A stretch of DNA of 64,000 nucleotides from an uncultured Eubacteriales bacterium (GCA_900316745.1 ONEB01000005.1:1-64000), one strand, 5' to 3'. Shown: positions 30,704 through 39,401, counted from the stretch's first letter. Notes: generated from the sequence alone by a model not told the origin. A program made the numbers and translations.

Positions 30704-31345
30704 TCATTTCTTAAACAGCTTTTTCTTCAGTGCGCCGAGCACGTCCGTGCGGCTGGTGGTGCCGTCGAACATGCCGCGAATGGACTTGCCGTGGCAGTAA
30801 AGCGCAAGCGCCGTGAGCACCAGCGACAGCACGCCCGCCTCCCACTCGCCGCGCAGGAACATGATGACGGCGAACACCGCCGGGCAGGCGGGACCAGCAA
30901 GGCACAGATACTGCGTCGCCGCCACGATGGCAGCGCCGAGGAGGTTTGCGATCACGCCCCAGAGCGGCGAATAGACCGTGATGGCAAGATTCGTCGTCAC
31001 GACGCCCTTGCCGCCGCGAAAGCCTCTCCAGAACGGGAAGTCATGTCCCAGCGTGGCGCCGAGGCCCGCGTACAGCACGACGATCCAGCCCGCGTCGCGA
31101 AACAGAAGCCACGAGATGACGATGGCAAGCGCGGTCTTCACGATATCGCCCGCAAGCACCAGAATGCCGGGAACGAAGCCCAGTGTCGCCATGATGTTCG
31201 CCATGCCGGGATTCCCGGTCTCGCCGAGATGCGCGGCGCTCTTGCCCGCGAATTGATAAGCGATGATCTCTCCCGTCAGCACACAGCCAAACACATACCC
31301 GATCATGCAGCTCAAAAGTCTCGGAAGTACCATGGAAAGCTCCAT
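30704..31345 (-). CDS. Divergent PlsY paralogue
   Basis: A 213-residue membrane protein of the PlsY family. Overall layout is kept (GYVFGCVLTGEIIAY, HDFPFWRGFRGGKGVVTTNLA, KSIRGMFDGT), but the first motif reads LGETGNPGMANIMA where typical PlsY has GSGNxGATN. The glycine-rich phosphate-binding segment therefore carries an insertion-like change and loses the Ala-Thr-Asn end. It may use a different acceptor or be a specialised acyl-phosphate acyltransferase. It is the first gene of an operon with a Crp/Fnr regulator and has its own near-consensus promoter. Confidence 0.85.
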   Translation of the reverse strand: MELSMVLPRLLSCMIGYVFGCVLTGEIIAYQFAGKSAAHLGETGNPGMANIMATLGFVPGILVLAGDIVKTALAIVISWLLFRDAGWIVVLYAGLGATLGHDFPFWRGFRGGKGVVTTNLAITVYSPLWGVIANLLGAAIVAATQYLCLAGPACPAVFAVIMFLRGEWEAGVLSLVLTALALYCHGKSIRGMFDGTTSRTDVLGALKKKLFKK

Positions 31346-31383
31346 TCCGAGCGTCCGGCGGACGCTCTTATCAAAGTGATTTC

Positions 31384-31412
31384 AGTGTATCAAAATGTCG
31401 AAACGCTGTCAA
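31384..31412 (-). promoter_or_regulatory. Promoter of plsY2-crp
   Basis: On the minus strand a perfect TTGACA (31407-31412), 17 bases, TACACT (31384-31389). TTTGATA occurs twice around the -10 and start region. Confidence 0.8.
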
Positions 31413-31434
31413 CGCGCGAGCGCGTTTTCCCGGG

Positions 31435-31463
31435 TTGCCTGCAAAAAATAATTATGCTACAAT
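31435..31463 (+). promoter_or_regulatory. Promoter of the MATE gene
   Basis: TTGCCT (31435-31440), 17 bases, TACAAT (31458-31463) with an extended TGC. It is divergent from the plsY2 promoter. Confidence 0.75.
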
Positions 31464-31495
31464 TCTGATATTCTGATACAACGAAAGGACACGCC

Positions 31496-32848
31496 ATGGC
31501 AACCACCATGATAAGGGATCTGACAAAGGGTCCGGTCGTATCGCAGCTGTTTCGGTTTGCGATGCCGCTCTTTGCCTCCAACGCCCTGCAGGCCGTCTAC
31601 AATCTCGTGGACATGGTCATCGTGGGCAACTATATCGGCGCCGCGGGCATGTCCGCCGTCTCGATCGGCGGCGACATCCTGCATCTGCTCACGTTCGTGG
31701 CGATGGGCTTTTCCTCCGCCGGGCAGGTCATCATCGCCCGGGCGGTCGGCGCAAGACAGATCGACGCCATCCGCAAGACGATCGGCACGATGTTCACGTT
31801 CCTGCTGAGCGTTTCGGTCGCAATCGCGTGCATCTGCTATCTGCTGCGGTTTTCGGTGCTCGGCTGGCTGAACACGCCCCGCGCCTCGGCGGCGTTCGCG
31901 ATGGATTACATGGTGACGTGCATCTGCGGGCTCGTGTTCATCTACGGCTACAACATCGTCAGCGCGATCCTGCGCGGCATGGGTGACAGCCGCAGACCGT
32001 TTGTGTTCATTGCCGTCGCGGCGGTGCTGAACACGGTGCTGGACATTCTGTTTGTAAAATATCTCGGGCTCGAGGTGTTCGGCGCGGCGCTCGCCACCGT
32101 GATCGGTCAGGGCGTGAGCTTCGTCACCGCGATCATCTACCTGTATCGCCGTCGGGAGAGCTTCGGCTTTGATTTCAGGCCCGCCAGCTTTCGCATCGAC
32201 GGCGGCGCGTTCCGGCAGCTGCTCGCTCTCGGCATTCCGATGGCGATCCAGTCGGCGGCGATCAGCTTTTCCAAGATCGTCCTCATGGCGTGGATCAATC
32301 TCTTTGACGTCACGTACTCGGCGCTCGCGGGCATCTTCAACAAGGTCAATATCGTCAGCGGCGTCATTTCGCAGTCGTTCACGACGGCGGGCAGCACGAT
32401 GGCGGGGCAGAACCTCGCCGCGGGAGAGCACAGGCGGGTTCGTCAGATTCTCGGAAGCGTGCTCGCGGTCGGCATGAGTCTCGCGATCCTCTTCACGCTC
32501 GTCATGCTGCTCTGGCCGGGCGCCGTCTACCGCGCATTCACGCCGGACACGGACGTGCTCGCGGCGGCGGGCGTGCTGACGCTCCCGATCATTCTGAACT
32601 TCTTCGGCTCGGCAACACGCAGCGCGGCCTTCTCGCTCATCAACGGCTCCGGCAGACCGAAGCTGAATCTCGCCATCGCGCTCATTGACGGCGTGATTGC
32701 CCGCATCGGGCTCGCCGCCCTGATGGGCTTTGCGATGGGGCTCGACTGCTTCGGCTTCTGGATGGGCGACTCCCTCGCGGGCTTCATGCCGCTCGTGATC
32801 GGCGGCACGTTCTACCTTTCCGGACGCTGGAAAGAGACCGCAAAATGA
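31496..32848 (+). CDS. MATE-family efflux transporter
   Basis: A 450-residue twelve-helix exporter of the multidrug and toxin extrusion family. It begins with the typical TKGPVVSQLFRFAMPLFASNALQAVYNLVDMVIVG, repeats the pattern in the second half (FRQLLALGIPMAIQSAAISFSKIVLMAWI), and includes MGFSSAGQVIIARAVGA. Members use Na+ or H+ gradients to expel cationic drugs or metabolites; the substrate here is not predictable. AAAGGA precedes the ATG. It is a single gene with its own promoter and terminator. Confidence 0.95.
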   Translation: MATTMIRDLTKGPVVSQLFRFAMPLFASNALQAVYNLVDMVIVGNYIGAAGMSAVSIGGDILHLLTFVAMGFSSAGQVIIARAVGARQIDAIRKTIGTMFTFLLSVSVAIACICYLLRFSVLGWLNTPRASAAFAMDYMVTCICGLVFIYGYNIVSAILRGMGDSRRPFVFIAVAAVLNTVLDILFVKYLGLEVFGAALATVIGQGVSFVTAIIYLYRRRESFGFDFRPASFRIDGGAFRQLLALGIPMAIQSAAISFSKIVLMAWINLFDVTYSALAGIFNKVNIVSGVISQSFTTAGSTMAGQNLAAGEHRRVRQILGSVLAVGMSLAILFTLVMLLWPGAVYRAFTPDTDVLAAAGVLTLPIILNFFGSATRSAAFSLINGSGRPKLNLAIALIDGVIARIGLAALMGFAMGLDCFGFWMGDSLAGFMPLVIGGTFYLSGRWKETAK

Positions 32849-32855
32849 ATAAAAT

Positions 32856-32888
32856 GACAGCGGCCGGTTTTCGCCGGTCGCTGTTTTT
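32856..32888. terminator. Terminator between MATE and lipase genes
   Basis: The 11-bp stem ACAGCGGCCGG / CCGGTCGCTGT (one G-T pair) is followed by five T. It stands between converging genes. Confidence 0.85.
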
Positions 32889-32889
32889 G

Positions 32890-33966
32890 TTATACCATCG
32901 GAAGCGCGTCGAGCATCTGCAGCAGCTCCAGATAAAACGGCCGCATGTTTCGGCGCTTGAGCATCCCGCCCACGACGGACATGTGGTCACCCTGCAGGAC
33001 GGGCATGACGTTCCATACGCCGGGGCGCACATCGTCCGCGTCATAGTCTTTCGACGGCGCGCCGAACGGCGCACGGGCGGAGATCGTGTTCACGAGGCCG
33101 TCGTTTTCGCGCCACGCCTCGTCGAGCACGGCGCCGCCGGCCGATCTGCCCTTGTACGCCCCCATCAGGATGGAGTGCTTGCGCATCATGGGCTCCATCA
33201 TCGAGCGCACCGGAAGGTGCCTGCCGTCAGGCTGCAGGGCGCTTGCGGAAAACGGCACGGAGAAATAATACGTCCCCGGCAGCGTCGTGATGCGCGCGTT
33301 GAGCGCGGCGGCGTTGTCGATGTGCATGTCGTATGCCGCCCAGTCCCAGTCCGCTCTGCCGTCGGGCTCGGCGGCGTTGTGGCTGTCCATGATATCGGCG
33401 ATGCGCTTATCCGCGGAGGAGATCTTCACCGCGTCGGCATCGAAGTCGGGATCGTCGTGCAGGTCATAAGCCGTGGTGCCGTTCGTCGGCGCGGCGAGCG
33501 TCACGATAGCGCGCACGCGTCTGCCCTGTCCGCCGAGAAAGAGCGGCGAAACATCGTCGGCTGCCGCGCGCTCGTCCGCGTCTCCGTTTGCCAGCAGCTC
33601 CGAGAGCAGCCGCACCGTCGCTCCGCCGAAGGAGTGCCCGATCAGCACGACGGGGTCTCCCCCGTTCCAGTCCGGGATCAGTGGCTCGGCGGAAAAATCC
33701 CGCCCGAAGCGCGCATGCCCCGCTTTTGCCGCGTGCGCCGCGCCATAGTCCGTAACGGCTCCGGCAAGCTGGGCATACAGCTCGCACGCGCGGTCCCACG
33801 CGCTGCCGTCGGGCGCGACAGAGGCGGCATAACAGGCATAGCCCTGCCGATTCAGGTATTTGATCAGGCTTCCTCCGAGCATGCCCCACTCGGGAATGAA
33901 GCGGTCGATCCGGTCATAGCTGCCCCAGCCGCCGAGGCCGTGGACGAAAACATAGCGGGTCGTCAT
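32890..33966 (-). CDS. Alpha/beta-fold lipase, family I.5-like
   Basis: A 358-residue lipase-like protein. It opens with YVFVHGLGGWGSYDR (oxyanion region), has the nucleophile motif VVLIGHSFGGATVRLLSELL near residue 125, and a late GDHMSVVGG near residue 333 that fits the catalytic His of staphylococcal/Geobacillus (I.5) lipases. Unlike those secreted enzymes it has no signal peptide, so it would be cytoplasmic. The start at 33966 is chosen because GGGAGC precedes it and an ideal promoter ends upstream. The long form reads into the promoter. Confidence 0.85.
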   Translation of the reverse strand: MTTRYVFVHGLGGWGSYDRIDRFIPEWGMLGGSLIKYLNRQGYACYAASVAPDGSAWDRACELYAQLAGAVTDYGAAHAAKAGHARFGRDFSAEPLIPDWNGGDPVVLIGHSFGGATVRLLSELLANGDADERAAADDVSPLFLGGQGRRVRAIVTLAAPTNGTTAYDLHDDPDFDADAVKISSADKRIADIMDSHNAAEPDGRADWDWAAYDMHIDNAAALNARITTLPGTYYFSVPFSASALQPDGRHLPVRSMMEPMMRKHSILMGAYKGRSAGGAVLDEAWRENDGLVNTISARAPFGAPSKDYDADDVRPGVWNVMPVLQGDHMSVVGGMLKRRNMRPFYLELLQMLDALPMV

Positions 33967-34004
33967 GCGATCAGCTCCCTTTTGCGTATAGTTCCTTTTC
34001 TCCG

Positions 34005-34033
34005 ATTGTATCAAGCGGCGGAGGCAGCGTCAA
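34005..34033 (-). promoter_or_regulatory. Promoter of the lipase gene
   Basis: On the minus strand TTGACG (34028-34033), 17 bases, TACAAT (34005-34010). Confidence 0.75.
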
Positions 34034-34040
34034 GAACGTC

Positions 34041-34069
34041 TTGCCATCCCGCATGTTCGATGCTAAAAT
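34041..34069 (+). promoter_or_regulatory. Promoter of the GPH symporter operon
   Basis: TTGCCA (34041-34046), 17 bases, TAAAAT (34064-34069) with an extended TGC. The -35 boxes of this and the divergent lipase promoter are only 7 bases apart. Confidence 0.75.
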
Positions 34070-34101
34070 TGATCTATCCATAAGCTCTGGAGATGATGAC
34101 C

Positions 34102-35601
34102 ATGGACAGCAAAACGATCCGGAAACGCAATCTGATCCTGTTCCCGCTCGGCACGGTCGGGCGCGACATGATCTACAACCTTGTGACGAGCTATCTTCTG
34201 ACGTTCGTCCTCTTCACGCGCAATCTGAATGCCGCGCAGCTCTCGGCGATCACGGCGATCATGGTCGCGGCGCGCATCTTCGACGCGCTCAACGACCCCG
34301 TCATGGGCAACATCATCGAGCGCACGCGCACGCGCTGGGGCAAGTTCAAGCCCTGGCTCGTGATCGGCATTCTCACGACCTCGGTCGTGATCTACGCGAC
34401 GTTCAACGTCAAGCTCCAGGGCTGGAGCTTCGTGTGGTTCTTCGGCGTGATGTATTTCCTGTACAGCATCACCTATACGATGCACGACATTGCCTACTGG
34501 GGCATGGTGCCGGCGCTCTCGTCCGACGCGAACACCCGCAACCAGCTCACCTCCCGCGCCACGCTCTTTGCCGGCATCGGCGGCGTGCTGGCGGCGTCCC
34601 TGATCCCGAACTTCACCGCCGGCGACAACGCCCTCGGCGGCAACGCCGTGACGGCCTACGGTCTCGTGGCACTCGCGGTCGCGATCCTCGGTCCCGTGTT
34701 TCTGGCGTTCACGGTCTTCGGCGTCAGGGAGCAGCGCAATTATCTGGACGAGCCCGCGCCCCCGGTGAGTTTTAATAAAATCATCTCTACCATTACGGGA
34801 AATGACCAATTGCTGTGGATCTCGCTGATCTTCCTGCTGCAGCAGATCGGAAACGGCGTCGTCATGTCCGGCATCGGCCAGACCTATATCTATGTGGAGT
34901 TCGGCTACAAGGGCATTTTCTTCACGGCGTTCCAGATGCTCGGCATGTTCGTGACGGCGTTTCTGATGATCTTCTACCCTGCGATCTCCCGTCACGTCAA
35001 CCGCAAAAAGCTCATGGACATTCTGATGGTCGTCGGTCTGCTCGGCTATGTGATCATGCTGCTGCCGGGTCTGCTGCTGCCAAAGGGCGGCATGGCGGTC
35101 GCGGGGCTGGATCTGAAATTCCTGCTCATCACGCTCGGCTACATGCTCGCAAACTTCGGGCAGTACGGGTTCTATCTCATCATGATGATCTCGATCATGA
35201 ACACGGTGGAGTACAACGAGCTCAAGCACGGCACACGCGACGAGGGCATCGTGTCCTCCCTGCGTCCGTTTCTCACGAAGCTCGCCTCCGCGCTCACCGT
35301 GGCGATTGCGAACGTGACCTATCTCGCGTTCCACATCCTCGAGTACACGAACGGCATCGCGGGCTTTGAGCAGATGGCGAACCGGGGCGAGATGACCTCG
35401 GAGCAGAAAGCCGACGCGATCACAAACCTCCTGCAGGGCGTGCAGTCCGGGCAGTCGCTGGGGCTGCTGCTCGTGATGACGGTGCTGCCGTGCCTGCTGA
35501 TGTTCCTCTCCTACATTCTCTACAAACGCCGCTACAAGCTCGACGAGGCGGAGTATGACCGCATCTGCGCCGAGCTGGAGGCGAGAAAGGCACACGCATG
35601 A
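34102..35601 (+). CDS. GPH-family sugar:cation symporter (MFS)
   Basis: A 499-residue transporter of the glycoside-pentoside-hexuronide:cation symporter family, about twelve helices. Key patterns are FPLGTVGRDMIYNLVTSYLL at the start, VAARIFDALNDPVMGNIIERTRTRWGKFKPWLVIG near residue 55, and EYNELKHGTRDEGIVSSLRPFLTKLASALT near residue 370. It would import a glycoside or uronide with Na+ or H+. The start is set at 34102, which lies 9 bases after GGAG; the two earlier ATGs overlap or touch that site. Its TGA overlaps the ATG of the deacetylase gene by 4 bases, so import and deacylation of a sugar are probably linked. Confidence 0.93.
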   Translation: MDSKTIRKRNLILFPLGTVGRDMIYNLVTSYLLTFVLFTRNLNAAQLSAITAIMVAARIFDALNDPVMGNIIERTRTRWGKFKPWLVIGILTTSVVIYATFNVKLQGWSFVWFFGVMYFLYSITYTMHDIAYWGMVPALSSDANTRNQLTSRATLFAGIGGVLAASLIPNFTAGDNALGGNAVTAYGLVALAVAILGPVFLAFTVFGVREQRNYLDEPAPPVSFNKIISTITGNDQLLWISLIFLLQQIGNGVVMSGIGQTYIYVEFGYKGIFFTAFQMLGMFVTAFLMIFYPAISRHVNRKKLMDILMVVGLLGYVIMLLPGLLLPKGGMAVAGLDLKFLLITLGYMLANFGQYGFYLIMMISIMNTVEYNELKHGTRDEGIVSSLRPFLTKLASALTVAIANVTYLAFHILEYTNGIAGFEQMANRGEMTSEQKADAITNLLQGVQSGQSLGLLLVMTVLPCLLMFLSYILYKRRYKLDEAEYDRICAELEARKAHA

Positions 35602-36368
35602 GTATCACAAAAGCCGTGCTGCGCTTCGCAGCCCCTCTCCCGCACATCGAATCCTATGACCGCTTCCTCTTTCTCGGTCCGCACCCGGACGACATTGAGA
35701 TCGGCGCGGGCGCGACGGCGGCAAAGCTCGCCGCCATGGGAAAGCAGGTGACGTTCCTGATCTGCACGGACGGGCGCTACGGGCTCACCCACGCGCCCGC
35801 GGGCACGACGCCGGAAGCGCTCGTCGCGATCCGGCAGAAGGAGGCGCGCGCCTCCGCCGCCGTGCTGGGCGTAAAGGACGTGCGTTTCCTGCCCTTGAGC
35901 GACGGCGGGTTCTATACCGACGAGGATCTCTGCCGGGGCATCGCCGAGGTAATCGGCGAAACGCAGCCGCAGGTCCTGTTCGCGCCCGACCCCTGCGTAG
36001 ACAGCGAGTGCCACACCGACCACCTGCGCACAGGCGAGGCGGCACGGCGCATGGTCTTCGCCGCGCACTCGGAGCACATCATGGCGCAGCTCGGCGGAAA
36101 GAAAGCCCCCACCGAGGCGATCGCCTATTACATGACGGCGAAAGTCAACACGTTCGTGGGCACGCGCGCTTATTTTGATAAGCAGCTGCAGGCGCTCTTC
36201 ACCTGCCACCCCACGCAGTTTCCGCCCGACATTCCGGAGAGCCGCTCGCTGCGGTTTTACCTGAAGCTCCGCGCGCTCGACTTCGGGCTGCGTTCCCTGA
36301 AAGGCACTGCCGAGGGCTTCCGGCTGCTCGATGCCACGCACATGCACTGTCTGCCGGAGACAGACTGA
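35598..36368 (+). CDS. PIG-L/LmbE-family deacetylase
   Basis: A 256-residue zinc-dependent N-deacetylase-like protein. The metal site GPHPDDIEIGAGATAAKL near residue 28 and the second ligand block ECHTDHLRTGEAARRMV near residue 134 are intact. Family members remove N-acetyl groups from GlcNAc-type sugars and related conjugates. The start codon overlaps the stop of the GPH symporter gene (ATGA), so the two are translationally coupled, which supports an amino-sugar or glycoside substrate. No clear terminator follows. Confidence 0.93.
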   Translation: MSITKAVLRFAAPLPHIESYDRFLFLGPHPDDIEIGAGATAAKLAAMGKQVTFLICTDGRYGLTHAPAGTTPEALVAIRQKEARASAAVLGVKDVRFLPLSDGGFYTDEDLCRGIAEVIGETQPQVLFAPDPCVDSECHTDHLRTGEAARRMVFAAHSEHIMAQLGGKKAPTEAIAYYMTAKVNTFVGTRAYFDKQLQALFTCHPTQFPPDIPESRSLRFYLKLRALDFGLRSLKGTAEGFRLLDATHMHCLPETD

Positions 36369-36429
36369 AGCGCAGAGACCTCCGGCTTGAAGCGCGAAAG
36401 GAGGATCCCGCGGCGTTTGGCTGATTCTG

Positions 36430-37416
36430 TCAGCGGATGAAGTTCGTCAGGGTCTTCTCCTCCAGTGCCGGGCGCTCCAGTCCCGCCTGCTCGCCCGCCT
36501 CCATGGCTTTCAGGAGCCATGCCATGTTCTTCGCAAGTGTGCGCATGGTCTGGAGACCCTCCGCGTCCTGCTTTGCCTCTTCGGCGGAGGAGCCGTGGAT
36601 CTGGTTCCAGTACTGGGAGCCGACCACGTGCATATTGGACATGAGGAAATACTGGTTCAGGCGCTCGAACGCAGCGCTGGCGCCGCCGCGGCGGCAGGAG
36701 ACGATCGAGGCGGCGAGCTTGCCCTCGAACCGATCGCCCGGCACGCTGAAGAACAGGCGGTCGAGGAAGGACGTGAGGCGTCCGTTCGGGCCGCCGTAGT
36801 AGACGGGAGAGCCGACGACGATGCCGTCAAACTCGTCCATTCTGCCGCCGATCGCGTTGACCTCGTCGTTGAAGACGCACTTCCCCGCGGAGATGCACTG
36901 ATAGCAGGCCATGCAGTCCGGCACAGCCTTTTTGCCGAGCCAGAGCAGCTCGGTCTCGACGCCGTTTTCGTTCAGCTCACGGATCATCTCGTCCATGGCG
37001 GCGGCGGTGCAGCCGTTCTCGTTCGGGCTGCCGTTGATGAATAACACTTTTCGCATTTTGACTTCTCCTTTACACGATGGTTCCCTGATCCATTCGCCGT
37101 ATGCCTCCAGCGCGTTGTAGATCCCGTCCTCGGAGAGAACGCCGCGCCGCAGATCATGCGGCAGCATGCCGGCCTCGTCGGCGGCAAAATCCTGCTTCCA
37201 GTCGTCGCTTCCGTAGTATGCTCCCAGCGCATCGGCGATCTCGCGAGCGGCAAAGAGCGTTTCCGAGGCTGCAGCGTCGCCGGACACGATGCTCTGAAGC
37301 TTCTGCAAAAGCGATTCATAATACGAGATGCGATCCGCACGGTCCGCAATCTGCTTTCTGGCTCGCCCGGCGTCCGGCTTCTTCCCGGACGGATCGGGCA
37401 CAGCTCGTTTTCCCAT
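36430..37416 (-). CDS. DUF4298-flavodoxin-like reductase fusion
   Basis: A 328-residue fusion. Residues ~20-105 match DUF4298 (RISYYESLLQKLQ, YYGSDDWKQDF, GMLPHDLRRGVLSEDGIYNAL). Residues ~121-328 are an NADPH-dependent FMN reductase / iron-sulfur flavoprotein type domain (MRKVLFINGSPNENGCTAAAMDE, CMACYQCISAGKCVFND, GSPVYYGGPNGRLTSFLDRLF). The Cys cluster C-x2-C-x2-C-x5-C resembles the [4Fe-4S] motif of Isf proteins. The start at 37416 has GGAGGTG upstream. A second ribosome site, AAGGAGA (37064-37070), sits 7 bases before an in-frame ATG at 37056 exactly at the domain boundary, so the flavoprotein may also be made alone. Confidence 0.85.
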   Translation of the reverse strand: MGKRAVPDPSGKKPDAGRARKQIADRADRISYYESLLQKLQSIVSGDAAASETLFAAREIADALGAYYGSDDWKQDFAADEAGMLPHDLRRGVLSEDGIYNALEAYGEWIREPSCKGEVKMRKVLFINGSPNENGCTAAAMDEMIRELNENGVETELLWLGKKAVPDCMACYQCISAGKCVFNDEVNAIGGRMDEFDGIVVGSPVYYGGPNGRLTSFLDRLFFSVPGDRFEGKLAASIVSCRRGGASAAFERLNQYFLMSNMHVVGSQYWNQIHGSSAEEAKQDAEGLQTMRTLAKNMAWLLKAMEAGEQAGLERPALEEKTLTNFIR

Positions 37417-37485
37417 GGTGAGAACACCTCCCAGCGTATAGAAACGGGTCGGCAGAGATTCGCAGCGGGCGGATCCTGCGCAACC

Positions 37486-37514
37486 ATTATAATTGGATTT
37501 TGAAAAAAGCGCAA
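37486..37514 (-). promoter_or_regulatory. Promoter of the DUF4298 fusion gene
   Basis: On the minus strand TTGCGC (37509-37514), 17 bases, a perfect TATAAT (37486-37491). Confidence 0.7.
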
Positions 37515-37540
37515 GAAACGAGCTCGCGGATCTCCCCGTC

Positions 37541-37569
37541 TTGCAATCCCGCACTGTTTTCTCTAAAAT
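37541..37569 (+). promoter_or_regulatory. Promoter of the membrane protein gene
   Basis: TTGCAA (37541-37546), 17 bases, TAAAAT (37564-37569). Confidence 0.7.
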
Positions 37570-37630
37570 ATCCGCAGCGGCTGGCCATCCGAACGCGCTT
37601 ATCGAAGCCGCATGCATGGAGGTACTTTGC

Positions 37631-38506
37631 ATGAAAAAGCTCTTTGGCGGAATCAACATGACATGGAAAAAGGTGATCCTGTTTGCGATCCTGTGCGGCG
37701 TCTACACAGGCGTCATGGCGCTGATTCCGGCGACAAAGGACACCTCGTTTCGGGACATCTCCATCTCCTTTGAATGGTGGATCCTGTTCGCCATCCTCAT
37801 CATCGTCAACAGCAAAACACCTCTGGACTCGGCGCTGAAGGTCTTTGTCTTCTTCCTGATCAGCCAGCCTCTGGTGTATCTGGTGCAGGTGCCGTTCAGC
37901 CCGGACGGCTTCGGACTTTTCCGGTATTACCCCGCCTGGTTTGAGTGGACGCTGCTGACATTCCCCATGGCGTTCGTCGGGCACTACATGAAGCGGGACA
38001 AGTGGTGGGGACTGCTGATTCTGGCGCCGATGCTGCTGTTTTTGGGATTTCACTACTTGGGCTTCTTCGGCGAAGCGGTGCACTTCTTCCCGAACCACCT
38101 GCTCAGCGCGCTCTTCTGCGCCGTGACGCTCATCGTCTATCCGATGTTCATCTTCAGGGACAAGCGGATCCGGATCGCGGGGCTGATTCTGAGCATCCTC
38201 ATCCTGATCGCCGCCTCGGTATACGGCGTCCTGGATCAGAGAAGCCATACCTATGACACCAGCCTGCTCTCGAGCGGCGGCGAGATCTGCGCCGTCGATT
38301 ACGACGACAGCTACAAGGTCTATCTGGAGGATCCCTCGTTCGGAGACGTGCATATCGGCTACGAGGAGAAAATCGAGAGCTATCTCGTCTACGCATCGTT
38401 CAAAAAGACCGGCGACACCGTGCTGGTGCTCGAGGCGCCGACCGGGGAAAAATATTATTATGACCTCTCCGTCGAGCGGGACAGCTACACCGTGAGGAAG
38501 CAATGA
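37631..38506 (+). CDS. Polytopic membrane protein of unknown function
   Basis: A 291-residue protein with about six hydrophobic segments in residues 12-205 and a C-terminal soluble domain of ~80 residues. That domain is probably on the outer face and beta-rich (AVDYDDSYKVYLEDPSFGDVHIGYEEK, LVLEAPTGEKYYYDLSVERD). No family is recognised with confidence. The ATG at 37631 follows GGAGGT by 7 bases. It is transcribed from its own promoter, divergent from the DUF4298 fusion gene, and ends at a strong terminator. Confidence 0.85.
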   Translation: MKKLFGGINMTWKKVILFAILCGVYTGVMALIPATKDTSFRDISISFEWWILFAILIIVNSKTPLDSALKVFVFFLISQPLVYLVQVPFSPDGFGLFRYYPAWFEWTLLTFPMAFVGHYMKRDKWWGLLILAPMLLFLGFHYLGFFGEAVHFFPNHLLSALFCAVTLIVYPMFIFRDKRIRIAGLILSILILIAASVYGVLDQRSHTYDTSLLSSGGEICAVDYDDSYKVYLEDPSFGDVHIGYEEKIESYLVYASFKKTGDTVLVLEAPTGEKYYYDLSVERDSYTVRKQ

Positions 38507-38530
38507 CCGCGCGGCAGGCGAAAACAAATG

Positions 38531-38567
38531 AAAAAGCGCTGTGAGCGAAAGCTTCACAGCGCTTTTT
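38531..38567. terminator. Bidirectional terminator
   Basis: A stem of AAAAAGCGCTGTGA with TTCACAGCGCTTTTT around an 8-base loop, A run on one side and T run on the other. It serves the membrane protein gene and the converging EFR1 gene. Confidence 0.9.
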
Positions 38568-38569
38568 GC

Positions 38570-39310
38570 TTACCGCAGCACGGGATTGACATACCTGCCG
38601 CGCGCGGACGTCTTTTTGCCATACTGGATCGCGGAGACCGGGCAGCGGTTGATGCAGCCGCAGCATTTGAGACACTTGTCCTTCGTCCAGACAGGCCGCC
38701 CGTCAACCATGCTGATCGCACCGACCGGGCAGACGGCGGCGCACTTGCCGCAGCGGATGCACCGGTCATCCGCGTAAAACTTCTTCGTGCTCATGCAGAG
38801 GTGGTAAGCGGCCAGTCCCGCCTTCCCCGCCGCGGCGCTTCCGGTGATGTTGTTGGCGCTGCGCTGCGCTATGGCCTGCTTGATGGAGGCAAGCTTCTTC
38901 GCCGCGTCCTCCAGCGTCTTTTCCATCTGCTCCGGCGGATCGATATCATAGAAGATCAGCGCGCCGTCGGGGACGACGAGCGGATCGACTCTCTGAAGCT
39001 CCAGTCCGCGCTTTTTCAGCTCGCTCCTTAAAAAGCCGCCCGCCGGACCGATGCTCGCTCCGCACGGGATGACGGCATAGACGTAGGTCGCGTTTTCCAC
39101 CGTCAGGCTGCGGATAAACTCCAGCACCGGGTCGCTGACGGTGTAGAAATAGACGGGAAACACAAAGCCAAGCGGCTCCTGCTCCGCGAGCGTGTAGTGA
39201 AACTGCTGCTCCCGCACGGCGTCGATCATGGAGATCACCTGCTCGCCGTCGTCTGCCAGCGCCTTTGCGGCGTACAGGGAATTGCCGGTTCCGGTAAAAT
39301 AAAAGATCAT
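38570..39310 (-). CDS. EFR1-family flavodoxin-ferredoxin protein
   Basis: A 246-residue protein with an N-terminal flavodoxin-like domain (MIFYFTGTGNSLYAAKAL, phosphate loop TGTGNS) and a C-terminal double ferredoxin domain. The Cys sets are 184/187/190/194 (CIRCGKCAAVCP) and 213/216/219/223 (CLKCCGCINRCP), giving two [4Fe-4S] clusters. This is the EFR1 (EF-hand-free ferredoxin/flavodoxin) type common in Clostridia, thought to be an electron carrier or reductase; its partners are unknown. AGGAGGA precedes the start. The gene has a long 5' leader and a promoter that is covered by a 13-bp inverted repeat. Confidence 0.9.
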   Translation of the reverse strand: MIFYFTGTGNSLYAAKALADDGEQVISMIDAVREQQFHYTLAEQEPLGFVFPVYFYTVSDPVLEFIRSLTVENATYVYAVIPCGASIGPAGGFLRSELKKRGLELQRVDPLVVPDGALIFYDIDPPEQMEKTLEDAAKKLASIKQAIAQRSANNITGSAAAGKAGLAAYHLCMSTKKFYADDRCIRCGKCAAVCPVGAISMVDGRPVWTKDKCLKCCGCINRCPVSAIQYGKKTSARGRYVNPVLR

Positions 39311-39401
39311 ATCGAATTCCTCCTGCTCTTTGTGTCGTTGATCCATTGCCGGAGATCCGTGAAGAGATTTGTGACGCCGGCACGCGTCCGGGTGATCGGA
39401 A

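Noticed and set aside
33967-34014. Longer N-terminus for the lipase
   Set aside because: The frame is open to 34014, but that ATG lies at or upstream of the promoter -10 box (34005-34010), and the ribosome site favours 33966.
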